Shown one piece after another: positions 44,235 through 53,072 of a DNA stretch of 64,000 nt; the first letter of the stretch is position 1, and each line of letters opens with the position of its first letter. Location: assembly GCF_030413175.1 (NCBI RefSeq), contig NZ_CP129212.1, positions 1,240,001 to 1,304,000 on the forward strand, in the 5' to 3' direction. Origin of the DNA: Bradyrhizobium roseum (GTDB lineage Bacteria; Pseudomonadota; Alphaproteobacteria; Rhizobiales; Xanthobacteraceae). Made by a program: the position numbers and the translations under genes. Under the pieces are notes generated by a model. The model made no database searches. It worked only from the letters and a program-made list of their open reading frames with translations, and was not told where the DNA came from.

Positions 44235-44768
44235 GTGAGCAAAACCAACAACAAATCCGCCAAGGTATCGCCCGATCTCGACACGCCGACCGACCTGGCG
44301 CCGGCCGCCGTCGAGAAGATTTCGGCCTCGCTCAACGTCCTGCTGGCGGACGCCTTTGCGCTCTACCTGAAGACCAAGAACTTCCACTGGCATGTCAGCG
44401 GACGGCATTTCCGCGACTATCACCTGCTGCTGGACGAGCAGTCGGAAGCGATCTTTGCCACCACCGACCAGCTCGCCGAACGCGTGCGCAAGCTCGGCGG
44501 CATCACGCTGCGCTCGATCGGCCAGATCGCCAAATTGCAGACCATCCAGGACAACAACGAGGACTACGTGCCGCCCCGCGAGATGCTGCGCGAACTCATG
44601 GAAGACAACAAGAACATGGCGGCGGCGATGCGCAAGGCGCACAAGCTCGCCGACGACAACGAGGACAGGGGCACTGCGAGCCTGCTCGAACAGTTCATCG
44701 ACGAGACCGAGCGGCGAACCTGGTTCCTGTTCGAAGCCAGCCGTCAGGAAGGCGACAACGCGGCGTAA
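44235..44768 (+). CDS. Dps family DNA-protecting ferritin-like protein
   Basis: A 177-residue Dps. LKTKNFHWHVSGRHFRDYHL (about residues 45-64) carries the inter-subunit ferroxidase His and Asp, and LLDEQSEAIFATTDQLAERV (about 65-84) supplies the Asp/Glu of the second half-site. The N terminus is Lys-rich (SKTNNKSAKV), a feature that lets Dps bind DNA. It stores iron and detoxifies peroxide. The GTG at 44235 has GGAAGG 6 bases upstream and was preferred to an earlier in-frame ATG at 44190. An EcfG-type promoter lies upstream. Confidence 0.9.
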   Translation: MSKTNNKSAKVSPDLDTPTDLAPAAVEKISASLNVLLADAFALYLKTKNFHWHVSGRHFRDYHLLLDEQSEAIFATTDQLAERVRKLGGITLRSIGQIAKLQTIQDNNEDYVPPREMLRELMEDNKNMAAAMRKAHKLADDNEDRGTASLLEQFIDETERRTWFLFEASRQEGDNAA

Positions 44769-44816
44769 CGGCCGGGCGGGAGACGAGGACTCGCGCCCCG
44801 GCGGCGCGGCTGCGAC

Positions 44817-44845
44817 AAAGATGCGCGCAAAAAGCGCGCGTCTTT
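44817..44845 (+). terminator. Probable terminator after dps
   Basis: AAAGATGCGCGC and GCGCGCGTCTTT form a stem with a five-A loop; a short T-run is part of the right arm. It lies 49 bases after the dps stop. Confidence 0.6.
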
Positions 44846-44993
44846 AGGGTGTGCTGCAAGATTCCGATAATCAATTTAAGCGAGCTTGTCCGAGGCTTCG
44901 CTATCATGAAAGCCGCCCGGTTGTTTTCGCGCAGAACGGTGTGAATGCAACCATTCCGTGCGCTGCTGGCTGTTCTGATTTGGAAACGAGCGA

Positions 44994-45296
44994 ATGCATA
45001 AAATAATTGAATTCAGGGTCCCGCAGGCCGAAGCCGTGCAGGAACCGCAGACGGCGCCGCCGGCCATGGAGCCGATTATGGCGGTGGTCAATTCATTGTC
45101 CCATACCCTCACTTGCATCCAGACCATGTGCGCGACCGAGCGGAACGGCGCGATCCGCGACAGGCTGGAGACGGAACGGGCAAATCTGGTCATCGGACTT
45201 TTCGTTGCGCGGGTCGCCGCGATGCGGCTGTCTTCGGCTGAGGGGGAAGCAACGGATTCAGCCAACACGATCACGCCGATTGCTCGCCGCGGCTGA
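44994..45296 (+). CDS. Hypothetical protein, 100 aa
   Basis: A 100-residue soluble protein of unknown function (starts MHKIIEFRVPQAEAVQEPQT). The middle (IMAVVNSLSHTLTCIQTMCA, then NGAIRDRLETERANLVIGLF) is helical and carries two Cys. GGAAACGAG lies about 6 bases before the ATG. Composition is protein-like rather than Arg-rich. It ends 13 bases before the end of the convergent cupin gene. No family recognised. Confidence 0.6.
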   Translation: MHKIIEFRVPQAEAVQEPQTAPPAMEPIMAVVNSLSHTLTCIQTMCATERNGAIRDRLETERANLVIGLFVARVAAMRLSSAEGEATDSANTITPIARRG

Positions 45297-45309
45297 CGGG
45301 CACATCGCT

Positions 45310-45843
45310 TTATCGCGCGTCTCTCTTCCACAGTCTGACAAGGGGGCCGTCCGCGCCCCTGACCGGATCGGTTTGCGGCAGCTTCACTTCCGGGATGGTC
45401 CTCAGCGCCTTGGCGTGATTTTCCGGCGTCGGGCGTGTGATCTGCATCGGCGGTCCTGGCGGATAGGCGCCGACCACGCAGAAATCGGGACTCGCCGATA
45501 TCAACCGGTGGCCGGTTCCCGCCGGCAGGATGGCAACGTCGCCGGCTGCGATATCCAGCGCCTTGCCATGGTCGCCGCCGAACTGCACGCGCGCATGCCC
45601 ACGGGCGACGCCGAGCACCTCATGCACGGTGGCGTGGTAGTGCGTATAGTCATAAACGCCGTTGCGCCACATCGCGCCCCAGCCATTGGCGCCGAACAAT
45701 CCCTCGATGGTCTTTTCCGGGTGGTCGTTCGCAACATCCACCGCGCCCTGGTAGACGAGGAACGGCATCGAATTGTTGGGCACGAGGCCATCATCCTGGA
45801 AGACGAGGGCGAGGGGTTCGATGTCGGTGTTGACGACGGACAT
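45310..45843 (-). CDS. Cupin domain protein
   Basis: A 177-residue protein with a single cupin barrel. YDYTHYHATVHEVLGVARGH (about residues 64-83) is cupin motif 1, with the His/His/Glu metal ligands. LDIAAGDVAILPAGTGHRLI (about 96-115) is motif 2. The last 50 residues (YPPGPPMQITRP...) resemble sugar-binding or uncharacterised cupin proteins annotated only by domain. The reaction is unknown. It is next to a PaaI thioesterase on the same strand, 81 bases away. Confidence 0.83.
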   Translation of the reverse strand: MSVVNTDIEPLALVFQDDGLVPNNSMPFLVYQGAVDVANDHPEKTIEGLFGANGWGAMWRNGVYDYTHYHATVHEVLGVARGHARVQFGGDHGKALDIAAGDVAILPAGTGHRLISASPDFCVVGAYPPGPPMQITRPTPENHAKALRTIPEVKLPQTDPVRGADGPLVRLWKRDAR

Positions 45844-45924
45844 GATGTTTCCCGAGATCGTCGAATGGTGTCTCTTCGCTCGACCTATCCTACGACACTA
45901 TCATCTCAAACCCTCTTCTGTGCC

Positions 45925-46425
45925 TCACGTTCCCTTCGGGATTTCGAAAACCAGGCACGTCGTCGTCGCATGCGCGAGCAGCCGGCCCTTGGCGTCGGTG
46001 ATGCGCGCCTCGGCGGTGGCGGCGCGGCGGCCGACGCTGAGCGTCTTGCCCTCGCTGCGGACCGGGCCGGTATCTTGCGTCATGCCCTTGATGAAGGAGA
46101 TCTTGAATTCCAGCGTGGTGTAGCCGCTGCCGGCCGGCAGCGCGGTGTGAACCGCAAGCCCCATCGCGGAATCCAGCAGGATCGCGGCATAGCCGCCGTG
46201 AACCGAGCCGATCGGGTTGTAATGCCGGAAACCCGGCACGCTGTGAAACACCACATGGCCGGTCTCGGCGGTGGAATCGAACGGCTCGACGTTCTGCATG
46301 ATCGGCGGCGCCGGCAGCTTGCCCTCAAAAATGGCACGGACGAAATCGAGGCCGGACATCGAGGCCATCACATGCGTCGGCGTCACGCCGTATTCGACGG
46401 TACGGGCAGAGGGTTTGTCGTCCAT
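45925..46425 (-). CDS. PaaI family acyl-CoA thioesterase
   Basis: A 166-residue hot-dog-fold thioesterase. GSVHGGYAAILLDSAMGLAV (about residues 72-91) is the family signature; the Asp of LDSAMG is the catalytic residue. YTTLEFKISFIKGMTQDTGP (about 100-119) forms the long central strand and following loop. Members hydrolyse aryl- or acyl-CoA. AAGGA lies 7 bases before the ATG. An ATCATATGAT palindrome at 46454-46463 is 28 bases upstream and might be an operator for a MarR- or TetR-type regulator. Confidence 0.87.
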   Translation of the reverse strand: MDDKPSARTVEYGVTPTHVMASMSGLDFVRAIFEGKLPAPPIMQNVEPFDSTAETGHVVFHSVPGFRHYNPIGSVHGGYAAILLDSAMGLAVHTALPAGSGYTTLEFKISFIKGMTQDTGPVRSEGKTLSVGRRAATAEARITDAKGRLLAHATTTCLVFEIPKGT

Positions 46426-46497
46426 GGCAGCGTCCTTTGTTCAATTATGATCATCATATGATGTGATCGAATTGAACACCAGTGCGGCAAATTCCCG

Positions 46498-46588
46498 TCA
46501 TGGCCGGGGGCTTGTCCCGGCCTTCCACGTCTTCGCTGTGGCGATACCGTCAAGAACGCGGATGCCCGGGACAAGCCCGGGCATGACG
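46498..46588. repeat. Dispersed inverted-repeat element
   Basis: GTCATGGCCGGGGGCTTGTC at the left end and GACAAGCCCGGGCATGAC at the right end are inverted with minor differences. This is a common intergenic palindrome in Bradyrhizobium-type genomes. It lies between carA and the thioesterase gene. Confidence 0.8.
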
Positions 46589-46611
46589 AAGGAGCCAGTC
46601 GAAAGGAGCGG

Positions 46612-47802
46612 CTACGCCCGCTTGTTCGCCCGCATCAGTTCGGCGAACCGCTTGAAGAGGTAGTGCGAGTCGCGCGGGCCCGGCGAAGCTTCGGGGTGGT
46701 ACTGCACGGAAAATACCGGCTTGCCCTTGAGCTCGATGCCGCAATTGGAGCCGTCGAACAGCGAGATGTGGGTCTGCGTGGCGTTCTCCGGCAGGGTCGC
46801 CTGGTCCACCGCAAAGCCGTGGTTCATCGAGGTGATCTCCACCTTGCCGGTGGTCTCGTCCTTGACCGGATGGTTGGCGCCGTGATGGCCCTGGTGCATC
46901 TTCATGGTCCTGGCGCCGACGGCGAGGCCGAGCATCTGGTGACCGAGGCAGATGCCGAAGGTCGGCGTCCCCGATGCGATCACCTGCTGGATCACCGGCA
47001 CGGCGTACTTGCCCGTCGCGGCCGGATCGCCCGGTCCGTTGGAGAGAAACACGCCGTCCGGCTTCATCGCCAGAATGTCTTCGGCCGAGGTCGTTGCCGG
47101 CACCACCGTGACCTTGCAGCCTTCACCGGCCAGCAGCCGCAAAATGTTGCGCTTGATGCCGTAGTCGATCGCGACCACGTTGAACTCTGGATCGCTCTGT
47201 CGGCCAAAGCCCTTGTCCCAGGCCCATGGCGTCTCGTCCCAGGTGAAGCGCTGGGCTGATGTGACCATCGGCACCAAGTCCATGCCTTCGAGGCCGGGCC
47301 ATTCGCGCGCCTCTTCCTTCAAACCGTGCAGGTCGAACTCGCCGTTTTTGGCGTGGGCGATCACCGCGTTCGGCATGCCCTTGGTGCGGATCAGCGCGGT
47401 CAGCGCGCGGGTATCGATGCCGGAAAGGCCGATGATGCCGCGGGCGCGCAGCCACTGGTCGAGATGCTTTGTGGCGCGGTAGTTCGAGGGGTCGGTAATC
47501 GCCGAGCGCAGGATTACGCCGCGCGCACCCGGCGTCGCCGCCATGTTCACCGTCTCGATATCTTCGTCGTTGGTGCCGACATTGCCGATATGCGGGAAGG
47601 TGAAGGTAATGAGCTGCCCGGCATAGGAGGGATCGGTGAGGATCTCCTCATAGCCGGTCATCGCGGTGTTGAAGCAGACCTCGCCGACGGCGTGGCCCTC
47701 TGCGCCGAGGCCAAAGCCTTCCAGCACGGTACCGTCGGCAAGCACGAGGAGCGCGGTCGGTTTATGGTCCGGCCAGGCTGAGGAATTATCTGATGTGGTC
47801 AT
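46612..47802 (-). CDS. carA: Carbamoyl-phosphate synthase small subunit
   Basis: A 396-residue CarA. The N-terminal domain includes GEVCFNTAMTGYEEILTDPS (about residues 40-59). The class I glutaminase domain has the catalytic Cys in FGICLGHQML (about 287-296) and the His/Glu pair in QYHPEASPGP (about 370-379). It channels ammonia from glutamine to CarB. carB is on the same strand but 3.6 kb downstream, separated by several unrelated genes, so the two are not a simple operon. Confidence 0.96.
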   Translation of the reverse strand: MTTSDNSSAWPDHKPTALLVLADGTVLEGFGLGAEGHAVGEVCFNTAMTGYEEILTDPSYAGQLITFTFPHIGNVGTNDEDIETVNMAATPGARGVILRSAITDPSNYRATKHLDQWLRARGIIGLSGIDTRALTALIRTKGMPNAVIAHAKNGEFDLHGLKEEAREWPGLEGMDLVPMVTSAQRFTWDETPWAWDKGFGRQSDPEFNVVAIDYGIKRNILRLLAGEGCKVTVVPATTSAEDILAMKPDGVFLSNGPGDPAATGKYAVPVIQQVIASGTPTFGICLGHQMLGLAVGARTMKMHQGHHGANHPVKDETTGKVEITSMNHGFAVDQATLPENATQTHISLFDGSNCGIELKGKPVFSVQYHPEASPGPRDSHYLFKRFAELMRANKRA

Positions 47803-48079
47803 GAGCGCACTTCATAGTCTCAAGCACCCCCGCGCGTCAAAGCCGGAAGGCCGGAAAAGGGGGAGATTCACATGCGTTTACCGCATGCTTGGCCGCCGGT
47901 TCCGGCAAATTCGCCCGAAACTGTGGCCTGCAGCTGCCAATTCCAGCCGTGCTCGTCCGTTCCTGCCGTGCCGGCCGCCGGCCGATACCTCCGCAAGCCG
48001 GTGGCGCGGTTTGCCCGTCCCCTGTATAGACGCGCCATACCGAGGGCCCTTTCAGCGACACGATCCCAGTGAGGCGACC

Positions 48080-48535
48080 ATGCTGCGCGACGACATCAAC
48101 AACGCGGTCAAGGAGGCCATGAAGGCCAAAGAGGAGCGAAAGCTCTCCACGCTGCGCATGGTCAATTCGACCCTCAAGAACGCCGACATCGAGGCGCGCG
48201 GGCAGGGCAAGCCGCCGCTTGCCGATGCCGACGTGCTCGGCGTGCTGCAGAAGATGATCAAGCAGCGCCAGGAATCGGTCGAACTCTACGACAAGGGCGG
48301 CCGCGCCGAGCTCGCCGCGCAGGAGCGCGAGGAGATCGCGATCATCTCGGCCTATCTGCCGAAGCAGATGTCCGAGGACGAGGTGAAGGCGGCGATATCG
48401 GCCGCGATCGCCGAGACCGGCGCCGCCGGGATGAAGGACATGGGCAAGGTGATCGGCGTGCTGCGCGCAAAATTCGCCGGCCAGATGGATTTCGGCAAGG
48501 CCAGCGGAATGGTGAAGGCCGCGCTGGCGGGCTGA
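48080..48535 (+). CDS. GatB/YqeY domain protein
   Basis: A 151-residue GatB/YqeY-family protein. MLRDDINNAVKEAMKAKEER at the N terminus, LQKMIKQRQESVELYDKGGR in the middle and GKVIGVLRAKFAGQMDFGKA near the end are the standard family landmarks. Related domains help GatCAB bind tRNA, but the role of stand-alone YqeY is unsettled. GAGGCG lies just before the ATG. In related genomes this gene lies close to dnaG and rpoD, and dnaG begins at 63.9 kb here. Confidence 0.92.
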   Translation: MLRDDINNAVKEAMKAKEERKLSTLRMVNSTLKNADIEARGQGKPPLADADVLGVLQKMIKQRQESVELYDKGGRAELAAQEREEIAIISAYLPKQMSEDEVKAAISAAIAETGAAGMKDMGKVIGVLRAKFAGQMDFGKASGMVKAALAG

Positions 48536-48659
48536 GCCCACGCCGGGGCTGCAGGCATGCGTTTGCCGGCGCCGGTCCGTCGCGGGGGGCGACTGGACCT
48601 GTCGGTTGAAATGGGGAATCGTTTGCGAAAGCTCCGCCCCCCATTCGACAGGCAATTCC

Positions 48660-49877
48660 ATGTCCGCTTCCGCTGCCGAAACCCCTGACGCGACACGTCC
48701 TCTGCTGTTTCAGCCATTCAGGATTCGCGACCTGACGCTGAAGAACCGTCTGGTCGTTCCGCCGATGGTGCATTATCGCGCCGGGCCCGGCAGCACCTGC
48801 GGCATCTTTCACAATGTGCATCTTGGCCGCTATGCACTCGGCGGATTCGGCATGGTGTTTGTCGAGGCCACCGGGGTCGAGGAAATCGGCCTGATCAACG
48901 AGCATGACCTCGGCATCTGGAACGACGCGCAGATCGAGAGCTTCAAGCCGCTGATCGCCTTCATGAAGGGCGAGAACACCGCGATCGGCATTCAGCTCGC
49001 GCATGGCGGCCGCAAATCGTCGTCGCAACGGGCGATGGACGGCATGGGGCCGCTCACGCCGGAGCAGATCAAGGCCGGCGCCAAAGTGTGGCAGCCGGTG
49101 GGGCCGACCAGCGAGCCGGTTGCGGAGGGATGGCTCACCCCGCGCCAGCTCACCACTGAGGAGTGCCGGGCGATGGTCGGCACCTGGGCAAAGGCCGCCC
49201 GCAACGCGGTTGCCGCCGGCTTCGATGCGATCGAGGTTCACACCGCGCACGGCTATCTGCTGGCGTCGTTCCTCTCGCCGGTTTCCAACACGCGCAACGA
49301 CGAATATGGCGGCGATCTCAAGGGCCGCATGCGCCTGCCGCTCGACATCGTCGAGGCGGTGCGGCGCGAGATGCCGGATGGCATGCCGCTGTTCGTGCGG
49401 GTCTCCTCGGTCGACGGCGCCAGGGACGGCTGGAACATGGGCGACACGGTGGCCTTTGCGCGCGAGCTGAAGGCCCGCGGCGTCGACGCGATCGACTGTT
49501 CCTCCGGCGGCATTTCCGGCTCGGCGACGGCGGCGCAGGTGCCGCGCGGTCTCGGCTTCCAGGTGCCTTACGCTGAGCGCGTTCGCAAGGAAGTGGACAT
49601 CCCGACGATGGCGGTCGGCATCATCCTCGAAGCCGAGCAAGCCGAAGCGATTTTGCAGAACAAGCAGGCCGACCTGATCGCGGTCGGGCGGCAATCCCAG
49701 TTCAACCCCAACATCGCCCATCACTGGGCCCATGATCTCGGGATCAACCGGAAGTTCGAGGATTGGGCGGCGGAATATGGCTGGTGGCTCGAAAAGCGGA
49801 TTCGAACCATGGAAGGGTTCGCCACGCCGGTCGGGGCCGTCACGCGACGCGCAGGGGCCAATTCGCCGGCCAAATGA
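48660..49877 (+). CDS. Old yellow enzyme family NADH:flavin oxidoreductase
   Basis: A 405-residue FMN enzyme of the OYE family, YqjM-like branch. LKNRLVVPPMVHYRAGPG (about residues 27-44) is the FMN-binding N-terminal strand. AIGIQLAHGGRKSS (about 107-120) and FDAIEVHTAHGYLLASFLSP (about 192-211) hold the active-site His residues, although HTAHGYL replaces the more usual HxAHGYL by Thr. SNTRNDEYGGDL follows. Such enzymes reduce the C=C bond of enones or act in dienoyl-CoA chemistry. The 18-codon upstream extension is not conserved. Confidence 0.88.
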   Translation: MSASAAETPDATRPLLFQPFRIRDLTLKNRLVVPPMVHYRAGPGSTCGIFHNVHLGRYALGGFGMVFVEATGVEEIGLINEHDLGIWNDAQIESFKPLIAFMKGENTAIGIQLAHGGRKSSSQRAMDGMGPLTPEQIKAGAKVWQPVGPTSEPVAEGWLTPRQLTTEECRAMVGTWAKAARNAVAAGFDAIEVHTAHGYLLASFLSPVSNTRNDEYGGDLKGRMRLPLDIVEAVRREMPDGMPLFVRVSSVDGARDGWNMGDTVAFARELKARGVDAIDCSSGGISGSATAAQVPRGLGFQVPYAERVRKEVDIPTMAVGIILEAEQAEAILQNKQADLIAVGRQSQFNPNIAHHWAHDLGINRKFEDWAAEYGWWLEKRIRTMEGFATPVGAVTRRAGANSPAK

Positions 49878-49895
49878 ATGGCAGGGATGTGAGGG

Positions 49896-50213
49896 CTATC
49901 GTTTCCGACCAGCTTGCAAGGCGCGATGGAACTGGGAGACCGCGTTCTCGAGTTGGTCGCGATGGATTTCGTCGGCGGGGATCTTCGACGCCTGCGAGCT
50001 GAGCTGTGCGACGATGTCGGCAAGCAAGCCGTAGTTGATGTGGATGTGGACGGATTTGCGTACGTCCTCCGAACCTGGACGTTCCAGAACCAGCAATACG
50101 CCGGTGGCGTCCACCGAGGCGTCGAAACGAGATGAGCGTTCGAACGTGCCGCTGTAGAACTTGTCGGGATATTCGAGGGCGACTTCTGCCCGGTCGGAGA
50201 TAGGCTTTGTCAT
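49896..50213 (-). CDS. Hypothetical protein, 105 aa
   Basis: A 105-residue soluble protein of unknown function. It opens with a strand-rich part (AEVALEYPDKFYSGTFERSS, then GVLLVLERPGSEDVRKSVHI) and finishes with a helix (DQLENAVSQFHRALQAGRKR). Composition looks natural, and it fills the gap between the OYE gene and the FixK-type box with opposite orientation to both neighbours. I do not recognise a family. Confidence 0.65.
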   Translation of the reverse strand: MTKPISDRAEVALEYPDKFYSGTFERSSRFDASVDATGVLLVLERPGSEDVRKSVHIHINYGLLADIVAQLSSQASKIPADEIHRDQLENAVSQFHRALQAGRKR

Positions 50214-50360
50214 ATCGTCAATGTTTCGCCCGATCGCGACCGCGCAGCAGGCGGTCGATTAAACATGGCTGCCGGTGAAAACCCAGGCCACCGACGCCGG
50301 AAACTGCGAAGGCCACAGCGCGACGCGGTCCTAAAATAGGGCGCACTCAAAAAATCGAAT

Positions 50361-50374
50361 TTGATTTCGATCAA
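50361..50374 (+). promoter_or_regulatory. FNR/FixK-type box before the acyl-CoA synthetase gene
   Basis: TTGAT-TTCG-ATCAA is an exact symmetric match to the FNR/FixK operator. Its centre is 69.5 bases before the ATG at 50437, almost the same distance as at the SbmA/BacA-like gene. The divergent hypothetical gene starts 148 bases the other way. Confidence 0.65.
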
Positions 50375-50436
50375 CGATCGGCCACATTGTTGCCGGGACC
50401 TCTCCGGGGTCTCCTCCAGGGATACGGGCCGCCAGC

Positions 50437-52047
50437 ATGCTCACCGAAGCCGCCACCTACGACGAGCTCTATCGCAACTTTCGCTGGGATATACCTGCGC
50501 GCTTCAACATGGCGACGGCGTGCTGCGATCGTCATGCGGATGGTTCCGGCCGCCTGGCGCTGATCTATGTCGATGAGGACGGCGCGACCACGCGCACTTC
50601 GTTCGACGAAGTCGCGGAGCATTCGCGCCGCTTTGCCAATGTGCTGAAGGCCGACGGTCTTGCGCGCGGCGACCGCGTCGCGGTGTTCCTGTCGCAGTCG
50701 CTGGAACTGCCGATCGCGCATCTGGCGGCGTTTCGTTCGGCCATGATCTCGATCCCGCTGTTTGCCTTGTTCGGCGAGGACGCGCTGGAATTCCGCTTGT
50801 CGAATTCGGAAGCGAAAGCGATCGTCACTGACGAGAGCGGTTGGGAGAAGCTGGCAAAGATCCGCGACCGCCTCCCGGCGCTGCAGAACGTCTACGTGAT
50901 CGGCGGTCGCGCGCCGGCCGGCACGAAATCGTTTTGGTCTTCGCTGCAGGCGGCGTCGCCGGATTTCGCGACCGTCGACACCTCCTGCGACGATCCCGCC
51001 CTGATCATCTACACCTCCGGCACCACCGGAAATCCAAAGGGTGCGCTGCACGCCCATCGCGTGGTGCTCGGCCATCTGCCGAATGTCGAGATGTGCCACG
51101 ACTTCCTGCCCAGGCCGGGTGATCTGATGTGGACGCCGGCCGACTGGGCCTGGATCGGCGGGCTGATCAACGCCCTGCTGGCGTTCTGGTATCACGGCGT
51201 TCCGCTGGTCGGCCACCGGGCGCGCAAGTTCGAGCCGCAGGCGGCGATGCAAATGATGGCGGAGCTTTCGATCCGCAACACCTTCCTGCCGCCGACCGCG
51301 CTGAAACTGATGCGGCAGGCCGGCGTGAAGAATCCCGGCCTGAAGCTGCGCAGCATTTTTACCGGCGGTGAATCGCTCGGCGGCGAGTTGCACGGCTGGG
51401 TGCGCGAAACCTTCGGCATCGATGCGCATGAAGTGTTCGGACAGACCGAATGCAACCTCGTGATCGGCAGCAATTCGAACCTGTTTCCGATCCGTCCCGG
51501 TTCGATGGGAAAGGCGACGCCGGGTTTCGACGTCCGCATCGTCAACGACAGAGGCGAGGAACTGCCGCGCGGTCAGCGCGGCATCATCGGCGTGCGCCAG
51601 CCGTGCCCGTGCACGATGATCGAATATTGGAAGAACCCGGACGCGACCGCGAAGAAATACGCCGGCGAGTTTCTGTTGACCGGGGACCTCGGCATGCAGG
51701 ATGAGGACGGCTATTTCTGGTACGTCAGCCGCGAGGACGACGTCATCACCACGGCCGGCTATCGCGTCGGCCCCTCCGAGATCGAGCACACGCTGATGAA
51801 GCATCCGGCGGTGGCGATGTCGGCGGTGGTCGGCATTCCCGATCCGATCCGAACCGAGTCGATCAAGGCCTGGATCGTGCTGCGCCCGGGCTTTGCCGCG
51901 AGCGATGCGCTGGCGCGCGAGATCCAGGAGTTCGTGAAAGTGCAACTCGCCGCCCACGAATATCCGCGCTTCGTGCAGTTCACCGATACGCTGCCGATGA
52001 CCGCGACGGGCAAGGTGCTGCGAAGGGAATTGCGGGCGCTGGGATAG
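50437..52047 (+). CDS. AMP-dependent acyl-CoA synthetase
   Basis: A 536-residue ANL-superfamily ligase. LIIYTSGTTGNPKGALHAHR (about residues 189-208) is the P-loop that binds ATP. VFGQTECNLVIGSNS (about 330-344) is motif A5, and YWKNPDATAKKYAGEFLLTG with DLGMQDEDGYFWYVSREDDV (about 403-440) carries the hinge Asp. The catalytic Lys is in TATGKVLRRELR at the C terminus. Sequence resembles medium-chain/aryl acyl-CoA synthetases more than acetyl-CoA synthetase. The FixK-type box suggests use under low oxygen, as in anaerobic acid degradation. Confidence 0.9.
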   Translation: MLTEAATYDELYRNFRWDIPARFNMATACCDRHADGSGRLALIYVDEDGATTRTSFDEVAEHSRRFANVLKADGLARGDRVAVFLSQSLELPIAHLAAFRSAMISIPLFALFGEDALEFRLSNSEAKAIVTDESGWEKLAKIRDRLPALQNVYVIGGRAPAGTKSFWSSLQAASPDFATVDTSCDDPALIIYTSGTTGNPKGALHAHRVVLGHLPNVEMCHDFLPRPGDLMWTPADWAWIGGLINALLAFWYHGVPLVGHRARKFEPQAAMQMMAELSIRNTFLPPTALKLMRQAGVKNPGLKLRSIFTGGESLGGELHGWVRETFGIDAHEVFGQTECNLVIGSNSNLFPIRPGSMGKATPGFDVRIVNDRGEELPRGQRGIIGVRQPCPCTMIEYWKNPDATAKKYAGEFLLTGDLGMQDEDGYFWYVSREDDVITTAGYRVGPSEIEHTLMKHPAVAMSAVVGIPDPIRTESIKAWIVLRPGFAASDALAREIQEFVKVQLAAHEYPRFVQFTDTLPMTATGKVLRRELRALG

Positions 52048-52065
52048 GGCACTCTCTCCGCAGTC

Positions 52066-52185
52066 GTCCCGGCGAACGCCGGGACCCTTAACCACCGGCG
52101 GAAATTATTTGGCTCCGCCGGTCAATCTGTCTTTTCCAACAATGACGGCCGCGGCGTAGGGGTCCCTTACATTCGCAGGGACGAC
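52066..52185. repeat. Dispersed element with GTCCCGGCG palindrome
   Basis: GTCCCGGCG-AA-CGCCGGGAC at 52066-52085 repeats the palindrome at 6847-6866. The stretch ends GCAGGGACGAC, inverted relative to the GTCGTCCC start, with a CACCGGCGGA / CTCCGCCGGT pair between them. It fills the gap between the acyl-CoA synthetase and DUF2189 genes. Confidence 0.7.
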
Positions 52186-52265
52186 CGCGGGCTGAAATTG
52201 ACCGAGATCAACACATCCCCCGCACCGCGCTGTCTCAATGCGTCTCAGATCAATGGGAGGGGTGT

Positions 52266-53048
52266 ATGGCATCGGTTTCCGGCAAGGCCGATCCGGTGGT
52301 GCGGCGCATTACGGCGGCCGATATCGCGGAGGCGCTGGGCCAGGGGCTGCGGGATTTTCAGGCCGTGCCGCTCTACGGGCTCACGTTCGGCGCGTTTTAT
52401 GCCGCTGGCGGGATTGCAATCCTGCTCTGCCTGACCGCGTTCCGCATGATCTACCTGGCCTATCCGCTCGCCGCCGGTTTTGCGCTGATCGGCCCGTTCG
52501 TCGCGATCGGGCTCTACGAGGTCAGCCGCCGGCGCGAGGCGGGGCTGCCGGTCTCGCTGGGCGTGATCTGGGCCACGGTGCGGACGCGCAGCGAGATCGG
52601 CTGGATGGCTTTCGTCACGCTGTTTTTGTTCGTGGTCTGGATGTACCAGGTGCGGCTCCTGATCGCGCTATTGCTCGGGCTCAACGCCTCCTTCGGCAGC
52701 CTGCAGGAATTCATCACCGTGGTGTTGACCACCAATGAGGGGCTGCTGTTTCTCGCGATCGGCAACGCGGTCGGCGCGGCGCTGTCGCTGATCCTGTTCT
52801 CGCTCACGGTGGTGTCGTTTCCGCTGCTGCTCGACCGCGACGTCGATTTCGTCACCGCAATGATCACGAGCGTCCGCTCCGTGGTGGCAAGTCCGCTGCC
52901 GATGATCGGCTGGGCGGCGTTGATCGTGATCCTGCTCGCGGTTTCCGCGATGCCGTACTTCCTGGGCCTCGTGGTGACGCTGCCGGTGCTCGGCCACACC
53001 ACCTGGCATCTTTATCGCCGGATCATCGCGCCGCTGCCTGGCGAATAG
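52266..53048 (+). CDS. DUF2189 membrane protein
   Basis: A 260-residue inner-membrane protein of the DUF2189 family. VRRITAADIAEALGQGLRDF (about residues 12-31) is the family N-terminal signature. Six or so membrane helices follow (for example YPLAAGFALIGPFVAIGLYE and VSFPLLLDRDVDFVTAMITS). Function unknown; the FPLLLDR..DF..A...S pattern is shared with cytochrome-oxidase-associated DUF2189 proteins. GGGAGG lies upstream of the ATG. It is not obviously in an operon. Confidence 0.85.
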   Translation: MASVSGKADPVVRRITAADIAEALGQGLRDFQAVPLYGLTFGAFYAAGGIAILLCLTAFRMIYLAYPLAAGFALIGPFVAIGLYEVSRRREAGLPVSLGVIWATVRTRSEIGWMAFVTLFLFVVWMYQVRLLIALLLGLNASFGSLQEFITVVLTTNEGLLFLAIGNAVGAALSLILFSLTVVSFPLLLDRDVDFVTAMITSVRSVVASPLPMIGWAALIVILLAVSAMPYFLGLVVTLPVLGHTTWHLYRRIIAPLPGE

Positions 53049-53072
53049 CGGCGAAGGCAAGTCGGGTAGTGG

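Noticed and set aside
43055..44944. A 629-codon plus-strand frame running across the tRNA-like gene, methyltransferase and dps
   Set aside because: It spans several well-supported features on both strands and its composition is that of chance GC-rich reading.
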